From contig CALWHB010000005.1 of NCBI GenBank assembly GCA_944380275.1, positions 1 to 63,377 of the forward strand: 63,377 nt of DNA. The letters are read 5' to 3'. The translations under genes were made by a program, and so were the position numbers. Every line of letters begins with the position of its first letter. Position 1 is the first letter of the stretch. This DNA is from an uncultured Christensenellaceae bacterium (lineage in GTDB: Bacteria > Bacillota > Clostridia > Christensenellales > UBA3700). This document shows, one piece after another, positions 51,836 through 59,603 of the stretch. Below the pieces are notes generated by a model. That model saw nothing but the letters and a program-made list of their open reading frames with translations. It did no database searches and had not been told where the DNA came from.

Positions 51836-51993
51836 ATAATCTCCTTTTATACGTGTGCGGACTCCTTTCCGCGCCCACTTTAAAACACGTCTTTCTGTCC
51901 GGCTGTAAACCGTGCGATAACTCGTTGAAAATCGCGCGCTACCACATTAAAGAGTCAGTCGACATCCTCGCGCGATGTGACTATAATCCCGAA

Positions 51994-52078
51994 ACGCGTC
52001 GCATAATGAGCTTTCTGTCAATCTGAATAACGTTCTCCGATAAGTGCTGAAAAAACCTCGGCAAACCGAGGTTTTTGT
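51994..52078 (+). ncRNA. Possible small RNA opposite the ABC importer terminator
   Basis: TCGACA (51959-51964), 17 bp, TATAAT (51982-51987) on the plus strand, and a hairpin with T5 at 52051-52076. No SD-led frame lies between. Weak evidence, since the hairpin is needed anyway by the minus-strand gene. Confidence 0.25.
52050..52076 (-). terminator. Terminator of the ABC importer operon
   Basis: AAAAACCTCGG / CCGAGGTTTTT, loop CAAA, immediately after the ATPase stop codon; T tracts on both strands. Confidence 0.92.
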
Positions 52079-52079
52079 C

Positions 52080-52862
52080 TTAAATCATCAGCATCTTGTC
52101 GCTCTCTATCTTGAATTTTTCAAGCAGCTGAGCTACCGTAAGATTTTTCTTTTCTTCGCCGCGCACGTCGTAAATGATATTGCCTTCGTTCATCATTATA
52201 AGACGGTTGCCGTAACGTATCGCGTCTTTCATGTTGTGCGTTATCATTATCGTCGTCAGCTTGTTCATCGACGTAAGTTCTTCTGTAACCGCAAGCACTT
52301 TTTCAGCTGTTTTGGGGTCGAGAGCCGCGGTATGCTCGTCCAGCAAAAGCACCTTGGGCTTTTTCATAGTAGCCATGAGAAGTGTGAGTGCCTGCCTCTG
52401 TCCTCCGGAAAGCAGTCCGACCTTTGCCGTCAGTCTGTCTTCGAGTCCCAGTCCCAGTATCTTGAGCTGACTCTTGTAATCCACTTTTTCTCTGTGAGTT
52501 ACACCCCAGGACAAACCTCTCATTTTTCCTCTGCGTGCAGCCAGAGCGAGATTTTCCTGAATTTCCATATTTGCCGCCGTACCCGTCATCGGGTCCTGAA
52601 ACACTCTCCCCAGATACTTCGCACGTTTATGTTCTTTTAGTCTGGTTACGTTTTGTCCGTCAAGCTCAATCGTTCCTTCTTCAGGGAAATACACTCCGGC
52701 GATAAGGTTAAGCAGCGTGGATTTGCCCGCTCCGTTTCCGCCTATTACCGTAATAAAGTCGCCCTTTTCCACCTCAAGAGAAAGATTGATTATCGCTTTC
52801 TTTTCGTTTACCGTACCCATATTGAAGGTTTTGGACACGTTTTTCAAACTGAGCATACTCAT
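52080..52862 (-). CDS. ABC importer ATPase (TrpXYZ/ABC_sub_bind-type system)
   Basis: 260 aa ATPase: Walker A GGNGAGKSTL, Q-loop in VFQDP, signature LSGGQRQALTLL, Walker B VLLLDEHTAALD (His follows the catalytic Glu, as in this COG1101 branch), H-loop ITHN. The start overlaps the permease stop by 4 nt (ATGA). It energises the permease encoded upstream. Cargo is probably an aromatic amino acid or related small molecule, by analogy only. Confidence 0.9.
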   Translation of the reverse strand: MSMLSLKNVSKTFNMGTVNEKKAIINLSLEVEKGDFITVIGGNGAGKSTLLNLIAGVYFPEEGTIELDGQNVTRLKEHKRAKYLGRVFQDPMTGTAANMEIQENLALAARRGKMRGLSWGVTHREKVDYKSQLKILGLGLEDRLTAKVGLLSGGQRQALTLLMATMKKPKVLLLDEHTAALDPKTAEKVLAVTEELTSMNKLTTIMITHNMKDAIRYGNRLIMMNEGNIIYDVRGEEKKNLTVAQLLEKFKIESDKMLMI

Positions 52863-54031
52863 TTGTCCTCACCTCCTGCCGTCGATACAGATAAAGCCTC
52901 TGCGCTTTCTTCGATTTCTTCCATCGATTTGGAGCCGTACTTTTCAACGTACTTCTCCTTTGCCTTGACGAGTTTTGCGTGCTGTTTCTTCACCGTCTTT
53001 TCGTCAACGCACGTTTTGAGCTGTTGTGTAAGCGAATTTATTGTCGCAAGCAGTTTCTGCCTCTCCGCCTCTTTCTTAGCGGCATTGCGTTCGTCACGCT
53101 TTGCAGCATAATCTGCGTACTTAGGATACTTCTTTATAAGATAATTGTCCAGCATCTTCGCGCCCGCCTTGCTCTTTGCTTTAATCATAGGCAGACACAG
53201 AGCGATTACGACGAGAACCGCCGTGCAGAGTTTGATATATTCCGTGGGAAGACCTACGTAATAAACTATCGCATAGATTATACGGTATATTATACTGCCT
53301 ATAACTACGCCCGTAAGCGTAACCGCAAAGTTGCTGTTTGCAGGTATCAGAACTTCACCTATGATTACCGACGCAAGTCCGGCAACTATCGCGCCCTGTC
53401 CCAAAGACCAGCTTGTCGTACCCTGAGATTGCGCAACCAACGCCCCCGACAAAGCTATCAGCGCATTGGAAAGCATAAGTCCTATTATCTTTGTATTGTC
53501 GGTATTGATACCCTGCGCGCGGCACATCTTTTCGTTTGCACCCGTTGCACGTATCGCGCTGCCTATTTCTGTTCCGAAGAACCAGTAACAAGCACCGATT
53601 ATTGCAACTACGCAAATCGCGCCCATAATCAATATGCTGTACATGGATTTCATCTCTCCGAAAACAGCATAGAAGACGGGTACGTTGATAAGTCCTATCG
53701 AAGACTTGTTACCCATCGTAATAAACGTAACGGAATACAATGCCGTCAACGTGATAATTCCCGAAAGTATGGGAGCTATCTTGAGTTTGGTATGCAAAAG
53801 CGCGGTGATAAGTCCCGCTGCAGCACCTGCAAGCAACGCTATTAAACATGCTGTGATGCCGTGCCAGGAATTGTTCTGAATCATCACCGCAGCAACTGCG
53901 CCGCCAAGAGCGAAACTGCCCTCACAAGTCAGGTCCGCGAAGTCAAGCAGTCTGAACGTGATAAACACGCCGATTGCCATTACAGCCCATAGCAGACCCT
54001 GATTGAGTCCGCCCAATAAAGTTATGCCCAT
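52859..54031 (-). CDS. ABC importer permease with long charged C-terminal tail
   Basis: 390 aa: eight to nine membrane helices (1-290) of the branched-chain/BmpA-type permease fold (FADLTCEGSFALGGAVAAV near the N-terminus; ALIALSGALVAQSQG), then about 90 charged, partly coiled-coil residues (KRDERNAAKKEAERQKLL ...) not usual in the family. Starts 15 nt after a stable hairpin downstream of the substrate-binding protein gene, with only a weak SD. Confidence 0.88.
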   Translation of the reverse strand: MGITLLGGLNQGLLWAVMAIGVFITFRLLDFADLTCEGSFALGGAVAAVMIQNNSWHGITACLIALLAGAAAGLITALLHTKLKIAPILSGIITLTALYSVTFITMGNKSSIGLINVPVFYAVFGEMKSMYSILIMGAICVVAIIGACYWFFGTEIGSAIRATGANEKMCRAQGINTDNTKIIGLMLSNALIALSGALVAQSQGTTSWSLGQGAIVAGLASVIIGEVLIPANSNFAVTLTGVVIGSIIYRIIYAIVYYVGLPTEYIKLCTAVLVVIALCLPMIKAKSKAGAKMLDNYLIKKYPKYADYAAKRDERNAAKKEAERQKLLATINSLTQQLKTCVDEKTVKKQHAKLVKAKEKYVEKYGSKSMEEIEESAEALSVSTAGGEDK

Positions 54032-54044
54032 TTCTTCATCCCGA

Positions 54045-54072
54045 CTTTCCCGCCTCTTTTCAGGCGGGAAAG
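54045..54072 (-). other. Intercistronic hairpin between binding protein and permease
   Basis: Perfect 10-bp stem CTTTCCCGCC / GGCGGGAAAG with no T run on the transcribed strand. Such stems often stabilise the upstream message, giving more binding protein than permease. Confidence 0.6.
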
Positions 54073-54086
54073 CCTTATATTGTTTT

Positions 54087-55079
54087 TTATGCCTTGTCTA
54101 ATATGCTCTGAGGAATCGTAAATCCGATTTCGTCAGCGACCGCTTTATTTACTACGTAATCGTAATCCTCTGTCTGGCTGCCGACAGATATATCGCCTGC
54201 AGCTTTTTTTCCTGTCAGAATATCGTATGCCATCTGCGCAGCAAGCTCTCCGAGATAAGTGTAGCTTACGCTGAGGGTCGCAACGCCGCATACCTCTGTC
54301 ATACCGCCCTCACCGCAGACGATGGGGAGCTTTACGCCGAGACTCACGTTCTGAGCGTGAACGGTGGTCGCGCTCTCTGCAAGAACGTTATCGGTGGGGA
54401 GATATACGATATCCGCACCTTTGTTCTTGAGGGACTGGAGTCCGAAACCTATATTGTCAACCTCAGAAATACCCTCGCTGACAAACGCAATGCCTTTCTC
54501 CTGGCAAGCCGCCTGCACCGATTCCATCTGAACAACAGAGTTGGTTTCTTTGGTAACGTAAAGCACGCCGATGGTAATGTCTGTGCCGCCGCCGAGCAGT
54601 TCCTGCATAAGAGATACCTGGTCAGCTATCGGGTTGATATCGGATACGCCGGTAACGTTGCCGCCGGTAGGAGCGGTCATGCTGGTTACGAGTTTTGCGT
54701 CAACAGGGTCAGTAACCGCGTTGAATATTACGGGGATTTCGTAATCCTTGCACTTTGTTACAGCAGTCTGCGAGGACGCGGTAGCTATTGAATACACGAG
54801 GTTTACCTGCTTTCCTATAAAGCCGTCAACGATAGAACCGTTCTGCGAATCGTCGCCCATTGCGTTGCCTTGCAGGAATTCTACGGTTTTTCCGTCTGCC
54901 TTAAGCAGTTCTGTCAGTTTATTGCAGAAAGCCTCGTTTGCCTGGTCGAGAGCAACGTGAGGAGCAAGCTGAATAACACCTACTTTGTAATCCGCTTTCG
55001 TGTTGTTGCACGCGACAAGCGCGAAACAGCCCGTTACGAGCGTAACAAGGACTATTGTCAATATCAGAATCTTCTTCAT
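54087..55079 (-). CDS. ABC importer substrate-binding lipoprotein (ABC_sub_bind family)
   Basis: 330 aa, type I periplasmic-binding fold. A lipoprotein signal ends in LVAC (C24). YKVGVIQLAPHVALDQANEAF, IVYSIATASSQTA, PVIFNAVTDPV and GADIVYLPTDN are family signatures (PF04392). SD AAGGAGAG. First gene of the SBP-permease-ATPase operon, with an extended -10 promoter. Characterised relatives bind tryptophan or tyrosine; substrate here is not readable. Confidence 0.92.
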   Translation of the reverse strand: MKKILILTIVLVTLVTGCFALVACNNTKADYKVGVIQLAPHVALDQANEAFCNKLTELLKADGKTVEFLQGNAMGDDSQNGSIVDGFIGKQVNLVYSIATASSQTAVTKCKDYEIPVIFNAVTDPVDAKLVTSMTAPTGGNVTGVSDINPIADQVSLMQELLGGGTDITIGVLYVTKETNSVVQMESVQAACQEKGIAFVSEGISEVDNIGFGLQSLKNKGADIVYLPTDNVLAESATTVHAQNVSLGVKLPIVCGEGGMTEVCGVATLSVSYTYLGELAAQMAYDILTGKKAAGDISVGSQTEDYDYVVNKAVADEIGFTIPQSILDKA

Positions 55080-55122
55080 AATTCTCTCCTTCCGTTTATA
55101 CGGATTTTTGAATATTGGAAAT

Positions 55123-55131
55123 ATTATAACA
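55123..55131 (-). promoter_or_regulatory. Extended -10 promoter of the ABC importer operon
   Basis: TGTTATAAT; the -35 (TTTAAT, 17 bp upstream) is poor, compensated by the TG motif. Confidence 0.65.
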
Positions 55132-55234
55132 TATATAAAGAATAAATTAAAAGAGTTTTTTGATTTTTTTGACGTATATTTGAATATTTTACAAAAAGCA
55201 CGTTAAAATGCGCATATCATGCGTTTTTTAACAG

Positions 55235-55264
55235 AAAATCCGTCCGCTTTTGTTGCGGACGGAT
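55235..55264 (-). terminator. Terminator of mrp
   Basis: ATCCGTCCGC / GCGGACGGAT, 7-nt loop, then TTTTC on the minus strand. Confidence 0.8.
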
Positions 55265-55300
55265 ATGATTTTTATGAATAAACCGATATTTTGTGAATAA

Positions 55301-56128
55301 TTATTCGCGTATACGCTTTTCAGCGACGGTCACCGCGTCCGCTACGGGCGCGATTTCGGCACACTCTGCGTCCTCAATCCTTCCCTCGTCGCACAGCTTT
55401 GCAAAACAGGGATTTATCGGAAGTCTTGAGAGAAGTTTCACGCCGTAACTCTCGCACACTTCTTCTGCCTTCGACTCGCCGTAAATATAATGTCTTTTGC
55501 CGCAATTGTCGCACTCGAAATAACTCATATTTTCGACGACGCCCAGTACGGGTATATTCATCATCTTCGCCATTTTGAGAGCTTTTGCGACTATCATAGA
55601 AACAAGTTCCTGAGGAGAAGTTACTATGATTATGCCGTCCACCGGAAGGCTCTGGAACACGGTAAGCGGCACGTCGCCCGTGCCGGGAGGCATGTCCACC
55701 ACCATATAGTCTGTCTCGCCCCAGTCCACATCAGTCCAGAACTGCTGAACCATACCGGCAATGAGCGGACCTCTCCATATAACGGGGTCGTCCTCGTGTT
55801 CAAGCATCATGTTTACGGAAATCATCTTTGTACCTTTTTTCGTCATTGCGGGAATAATCATCTTCCCGTCGCCCATAGCCTTTGCCTTTACGCCGAACAC
55901 CTTGCACATCGACGGTCCTGTAACGTCCGCGTCGAGGACTGCGACTTTATTGCCTCGCGCCGCAAGCGCACACGCCGTAAGCGCGCTGACAAGAGATTTG
56001 CCTACGCCGCCCTTACCGCTGACTACCGCGATTACTTTCTTTACTTTACCTCCGCCGTTCTTTTTCTCCTGCTTGCGTTCACCGCAATTTGCCGAAGAGC
56101 ATGAAGAACAATCGTGATTACACTCCAT
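55301..56128 (-). CDS. mrp: Mrp/NBP35-type Fe-S cluster carrier ATPase
   Basis: P-loop protein that carries and delivers Fe-S clusters. 275 aa. The N-terminus is Cys-rich (CNHDCSSCSSANC), as in Nbp35-type and archaeal homologues. Deviant Walker A SGKGGVGKS (about 37-45), DADVTGPS, VDMPPGTGD and the C-terminal CDNC (cluster-bridging CxxC) follow. SD AAGGAGG is ideal and lies just beside a 9-bp hairpin. The Cys-rich N-terminus may bind an extra cluster. Confidence 0.92.
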   Translation of the reverse strand: MECNHDCSSCSSANCGERKQEKKNGGGKVKKVIAVVSGKGGVGKSLVSALTACALAARGNKVAVLDADVTGPSMCKVFGVKAKAMGDGKMIIPAMTKKGTKMISVNMMLEHEDDPVIWRGPLIAGMVQQFWTDVDWGETDYMVVDMPPGTGDVPLTVFQSLPVDGIIIVTSPQELVSMIVAKALKMAKMMNIPVLGVVENMSYFECDNCGKRHYIYGESKAEEVCESYGVKLLSRLPINPCFAKLCDEGRIEDAECAEIAPVADAVTVAEKRIRE

Positions 56129-56137
56129 ATATCCTCC

Positions 56138-56161
56138 TTAGCCGCATTTTTTTGCGGCTAA
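56138..56161 (-). other. Hairpin abutting the mrp ribosome-binding site
   Basis: TTAGCCGCA / TGCGGCTAA with a six-A loop (minus strand). The 3' arm ends inside the TAAGGAGG SD, so the structure could limit ribosome access. It lacks a T run. Confidence 0.55.
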
Positions 56162-56218
56162 ACGTGTTTTTATCTGTCTATGACGCGAGTGCAGTTTTTT
56201 CATGCCCGTGTCTGCAAA

Positions 56219-57070
56219 CTATATAATTACAAAGTCGCCGGGCGTTATGAAAAGCCAGCTCAGCGCAGCCAGTATAACCGCAATTACGACCTGATGCAGT
56301 ACGTACACCCATATCGCTATCCTGCCCCAGAAATCGAAAGGCGCGTGCCAGTTGTATTCGCCGAGCCACGGCATAAGACTACGTTTCTTGCCGTAAAGCA
56401 AAGGCGCGACTCCTGCCCCGATAAGCATATATCCCACAGACGGGAATATAGGATAATAATCCGCAGAATAAAACTCATCGGAATTTCCAAGCATCCAGTC
56501 TGCGATAAAATACCAGTCGTTGTTATCCGAAAACGCCTGTTCGTCAATACTGTATCTTACCTTGCAGAATTCGTTTATTATTATAATCATTATTCCTACG
56601 GCAAGACATATCACCGCGGTTCTCCACGCGTCTTTGCGCGCGATGAAATTAATCGCAACCCAAAGAAGTATCGCCACCGCGAACATGTGCAGAATACCGA
56701 ATTTTATCGGCATATCCATTGCCGTGGTTACCGCCGTTATTATAAGAGCGAAAACCGCGACTTCAATGCCTCTTTTGAGATTGCTCCTTGAAAACGAACA
56801 GGATATGCCGCAGAGAAGGGCAAAAACCCACACGACTATATCTCTCGTAACGAGCCTTAACGGGCTTGTGTCATAAATTACCGCACGTTTGTAAAGTCCT
56901 ATAAAAAATTCCGTCCCCTGTGCCTGCGCCCATGCCTTGCCGAAAACACCGCTAATGTCGAACATAAAGTGGTCGAAAATCATCAGAAGTACGCATACGC
57001 CTCTGAGAAAATCCAGCTCCCATATTCTGTTTTTGACAGGTTTTAACGCCTCTCCCGACTTGAATTTCAT
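56219..57070 (-). CDS. DUF1624/HGSNAT-like membrane acyltransferase
   Basis: 283 aa, seven to eight membrane helices. The family signature is R-x-WELDFLRGVCVLLMIFDHF (about 15-33) with the key His in DHF, and GILHMFAVAILLWV further on. Relatives of heparan-alpha-glucosaminide N-acetyltransferase and YeiB-type proteins transfer acyl groups to membrane or wall glycans. No SD; a consensus promoter's -10 ends 6 nt before the ATG, so the mRNA is predicted leaderless. Substrate unknown. Confidence 0.82.
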   Translation of the reverse strand: MKFKSGEALKPVKNRIWELDFLRGVCVLLMIFDHFMFDISGVFGKAWAQAQGTEFFIGLYKRAVIYDTSPLRLVTRDIVVWVFALLCGISCSFSRSNLKRGIEVAVFALIITAVTTAMDMPIKFGILHMFAVAILLWVAINFIARKDAWRTAVICLAVGIMIIIINEFCKVRYSIDEQAFSDNNDWYFIADWMLGNSDEFYSADYYPIFPSVGYMLIGAGVAPLLYGKKRSLMPWLGEYNWHAPFDFWGRIAIWVYVLHQVVIAVILAALSWLFITPGDFVII

Positions 57071-57076
57071 AGCAAA

Positions 57077-57105
57077 ATTATATCACCCTACTCTTTTACA
57101 GTCAA
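57077..57105 (-). promoter_or_regulatory. Promoter of the DUF1624 gene, leaderless geometry
   Basis: TTGACT (57100-57105), 17 bp, TATAAT (57077-57082), TTTGCT, ATG. The seventh base after the -10 box is the A of ATG. Confidence 0.85.
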
Positions 57106-57273
57106 TCTTATTTTACGTCGACGGAACAATCGCAACGGCAAATATCCTATATATGCCGTAACGCACGCGCATAAACGTATCTCTTCGCACGGGAACCGAT
57201 ATTTTATTGCATATATGCTTTCAAAGCTTTTTCTCTTTTCTTCTTTTTAAGCGGCTTATACTAAAAACAAAAA

Positions 57274-57609
57274 TTATCTTCTTTCAAGCATAAGCCTTAC
57301 GATTTCAGCAACTGCGTTTTTCTCTGCTCCCGAAAGCTGCGAGTAAGCCTGCATAAACGTCTGCTCTCTTTCTGTCAGGTTTTTATAATACGGCACCAGC
57401 TTTAGCTTTTCGTCCACAAGCCCCAGAAGAAAATCCGCGGACGTGTCGAAATACCTCGCAAGAGCGACAATTGCCTGTGCCGTAGGCATGCGCGTCCCTG
57501 CCTCCCATTGCGCTATCGCAGACTGCGACGCATTGAGCCTCTTTGCCAGTTCTGCCTGCGTTACGCCCTCTTCTTCTCTCAATAATTTTAGCTTTTCACA
57601 AAATTCCAT
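57274..57609 (-). CDS. XRE-family helix-turn-helix regulator
   Basis: 111 aa. The HTH covers about 4-60 (LKLLREEEGVTQAELAKRL, SQSAIAQWEAGTRMPTAQAI, YFDTSADFLLG). A C-terminal helical part (NLTEREQTFMQAYSQL) probably mediates dimers. It runs divergently from spo0A, with 180 bp between the starts. No SD; leaderless promoter geometry. A link to sporulation control is only positional. Confidence 0.9.
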   Translation of the reverse strand: MEFCEKLKLLREEEGVTQAELAKRLNASQSAIAQWEAGTRMPTAQAIVALARYFDTSADFLLGLVDEKLKLVPYYKNLTEREQTFMQAYSQLSGAEKNAVAEIVRLMLERR

Positions 57610-57615
57610 AGCTTT

Positions 57616-57644
57616 ATTTTATCATACGGCACGTTATATCACAA
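57616..57644 (-). promoter_or_regulatory. Promoter of the XRE regulator, leaderless geometry
   Basis: TTGTGA (57639-57644), 17 bp, TAAAAT (57616-57621), AAAGCT, ATG. Confidence 0.75.
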
Positions 57645-57732
57645 ATGAATTTAATAACATTTTAAAAAATTACTTTTGTAATAATATTGCGATTTTAAGG
57701 CTTTTTGACAGAATTTTGAGCGGATTTTTTCT

Positions 57733-57760
57733 TTGAGGTCAAAAACAATTGTAATAAAAT
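57733..57760 (+). promoter_or_regulatory. Probable sigma-A promoter of spo0A
   Basis: TTGAGG (57733-57738), 16 bp, TAAAAT (57755-57760). A sigma-H type match overlaps it but is poor. TGTCAGAA at 57767-57774 resembles a 0A box imperfectly. Confidence 0.5.
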
Positions 57761-57789
57761 GAATTTTGTCAGAAAACGGAGGTAACATT

Positions 57790-58578
57790 ATGCAAAAAAT
57801 CAGACTTATCATTGCGGACGACGAACCCGACTGTGCCAACAGCCTCGCCCGCAGTTTTGAAGGCGACGCAGACATCGAGGTCATTGCCGTCGCGAAAGAC
57901 GGACTGGACGCTATCGCTAAAATCGAAACGCTCAATCCCGACGCCGTAGCACTGGATATAGTTATGCCCAACCTTGACGGTTACGGCGTCCTCGCAAACG
58001 TGGATTTTTCTAAACTTCGCAAAAGACCCGTATTTATAATGACTTCGGGACTTTCAGGCGATACGTTTATACGCAAGGCAATAGGAGCGGGCGCGGATTA
58101 TTATATGTTAAAACCCGTTTCTCCTTCTTCTCTCAAAGAAAGACTGATTGAGTGTACGAGAGTCAAATATTCCCCCGTTGCAGTAAAGGATGACTCCCAG
58201 ATAAAGCAGGCAATACGCCGCAGCCGTCATACTCTTGACGAAAAACTCGCAAATATCTTCATATCGGTTGGTATTCCGGCACATATAAAAGGTTATCAGT
58301 TTTTAAGAGAGGCGATAAAAATGACGATAGATTCTCCCGAAGTCATCAACAGCATAACCAAAAAACTTTATCCCGGAATTGCAGAAAACTTTAACACGTC
58401 TGCATCCAAAGTCGAGCGCGCGATACGCCACGCGATAGAGGTCGCATGGAACAGAGGCAAGATAGAAAACATAAACCAGATTTTCGGCATCAAGATATAT
58501 TCAGCCAACGACAAGCCTACAAACGGTGAATTTATCGCACTGCTTGCCGACAAAATGATAATGGAAGGCGCAGTCTGA
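57790..58578 (+). CDS. spo0A: Sporulation master regulator Spo0A
   Basis: 262 aa response regulator. Receiver domain (1-120) with acidic pocket D10/D11, phosphoacceptor D56 in LDIVMPN, T85 region MTSG and K108 in LKPVSP. The C-terminal DNA-binding domain (about 150-262) has IPAHIKGYQFLREAI, the recognition helix in NTSASKVERAIRHAIEVAWNRG and PTNGEFIALLADKM. All are Spo0A-specific. Start at 57790 has the SD GGAGG. Monocistronic with its own terminator. It indicates a genome from the endospore lineage; whether the host sporulates cannot be told from this gene alone. Confidence 0.97.
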   Translation: MQKIRLIIADDEPDCANSLARSFEGDADIEVIAVAKDGLDAIAKIETLNPDAVALDIVMPNLDGYGVLANVDFSKLRKRPVFIMTSGLSGDTFIRKAIGAGADYYMLKPVSPSSLKERLIECTRVKYSPVAVKDDSQIKQAIRRSRHTLDEKLANIFISVGIPAHIKGYQFLREAIKMTIDSPEVINSITKKLYPGIAENFNTSASKVERAIRHAIEVAWNRGKIENINQIFGIKIYSANDKPTNGEFIALLADKMIMEGAV

Positions 58579-58606
58579 CGCCGTGAGGATATTAAAAAGC
58601 AACCCC

Positions 58607-58671
58607 GTGCCGGGCAACCGGTACAACTTCCCCTCTTTCCGCGTCGCTTACCCTTTTGCGACGCGGTTTTT
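58607..58671 (+). terminator. Terminator of spo0A with a GNRA hairpin before it
   Basis: CCGCGTCGC / GCGACGCGG followed by T5 (58639-58671). Upstream, GTGCCGG-GCAA-CCGGTAC (58607-58624) forms a second stable stem with a GNRA loop. Confidence 0.88.
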
Positions 58672-58812
58672 GCATGCGACATGATTTGTATTGTATTTTT
58701 TGTGCTTTTGACAAAATTCAACAAAAGAACGACATATTGGGATTCTTCTATACGCTTACACGCGCGGAAAAATTTAAAAATGTAAAAATACAAAAATTTT
58801 ACCGAAAAAGTG

Positions 58813-58841
58813 TTTACAAACCGCACAATAGTGAATATAAT
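58813..58841 (+). promoter_or_regulatory. Promoter of the acidic zinc-ribbon gene
   Basis: TTTACA (58813-58818), 17 bp, TATAAT (58836-58841); leader of about 55 nt. The 140 bp before it hold nothing I can call. Confidence 0.85.
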
Positions 58842-58902
58842 ACTACACGCATAGGTAAGGACGATTTTACCTTTATTTCAGGAAAATTGTGAGGTAACGA
58901 CA

Positions 58903-59418
58903 ATGGCAAAATACAAAAAATGTTCCAGATGCGAACTCAACTGGATTCCCGTAGAAGAAGATTACTGCGACGTTTGTAAAGCCGAACTCAAAATCGGCGG
59001 TGCAACCCTTCTTGAAGACGAAGACGAAGACGAAATGCTCTGCCCAGTTTGTCATACTAATTATCTCGAACCGGGCGAAAAAATCTGCGCAGAGTGCGCT
59101 CGCAAAACAGGTAAGAACGGCGCAGACGAAGAATACGAAAAAGACGACCAGCCTGAAGAAGACGACGAAAACAAGGTGTCTTTTGACGAACTTGCAGAAG
59201 AAGAGGCATGGAACGACTTCGATGAACCCTTTGATGACAACGAAGACTTCGACAGCGACGATTACGGCGACGCCTTCGACGACGAAGAAGAAAGCGACGA
59301 AGAGGAAGAAGAATACAAAGACGACCTCGACGACGACTTCAATTATGACATCAGCGACGTCGCTGACGACGAAGAGGAAGAAGAAGAAACTCCCGGCGAC
59401 GATGACGACGACATCTGA
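58903..59418 (+). CDS. Small double zinc-ribbon protein with a polyacidic tail
   Basis: 171 aa. Two Cys4 units, C-x2-C ... C-x2-C: CSRC/CDVC (residues 7-26) and CPVC/CAEC (47-66). The remaining 100 residues are about two-thirds Asp/Glu (runs such as EEEEETPGDDDDD) and must be disordered and strongly negative, like the tail of the RNA polymerase delta subunit, although the folded part is unrelated. SD GAGGTAA. Single gene with consensus promoter and strong terminator. A role in nucleic-acid or RNA polymerase contacts is possible; I do not recognise the family. Confidence 0.82.
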   Translation: MAKYKKCSRCELNWIPVEEDYCDVCKAELKIGGATLLEDEDEDEMLCPVCHTNYLEPGEKICAECARKTGKNGADEEYEKDDQPEEDDENKVSFDELAEEEAWNDFDEPFDDNEDFDSDDYGDAFDDEEESDEEEEEYKDDLDDDFNYDISDVADDEEEEEETPGDDDDDI

Positions 59419-59443
59419 TATCAGACTTTTAAATTCAGCAAAT

Positions 59444-59477
59444 AAAAAATATCCCCTTATCGAAGGGGATATTTTTT
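59444..59477. terminator. Bidirectional terminator
   Basis: 15-bp stem AAAAAATATCCCCTT / AAGGGGATATTTTTT, loop ATCG; shared by the zinc-ribbon gene and the convergent surface-protein gene. Confidence 0.93.
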
Positions 59478-59603
59478 ATTGATATTAAATACGTTTTTTA
59501 TATTTTCGTATTTTTCTTCAGCATGCACTAACTGCTGTAATCTGCAGCTCTTAACTCAACGACCGAACCTTCAAAGCTCAATGCCTGTTCCGACACGCAA
59601 GAA

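Noticed and set aside
57733-57765. Sigma-H promoter for spo0A
   Set aside because: AGGTCAA and AATGAAT are 15 bp apart and the -35 is off consensus; a sigma-A reading fits better.
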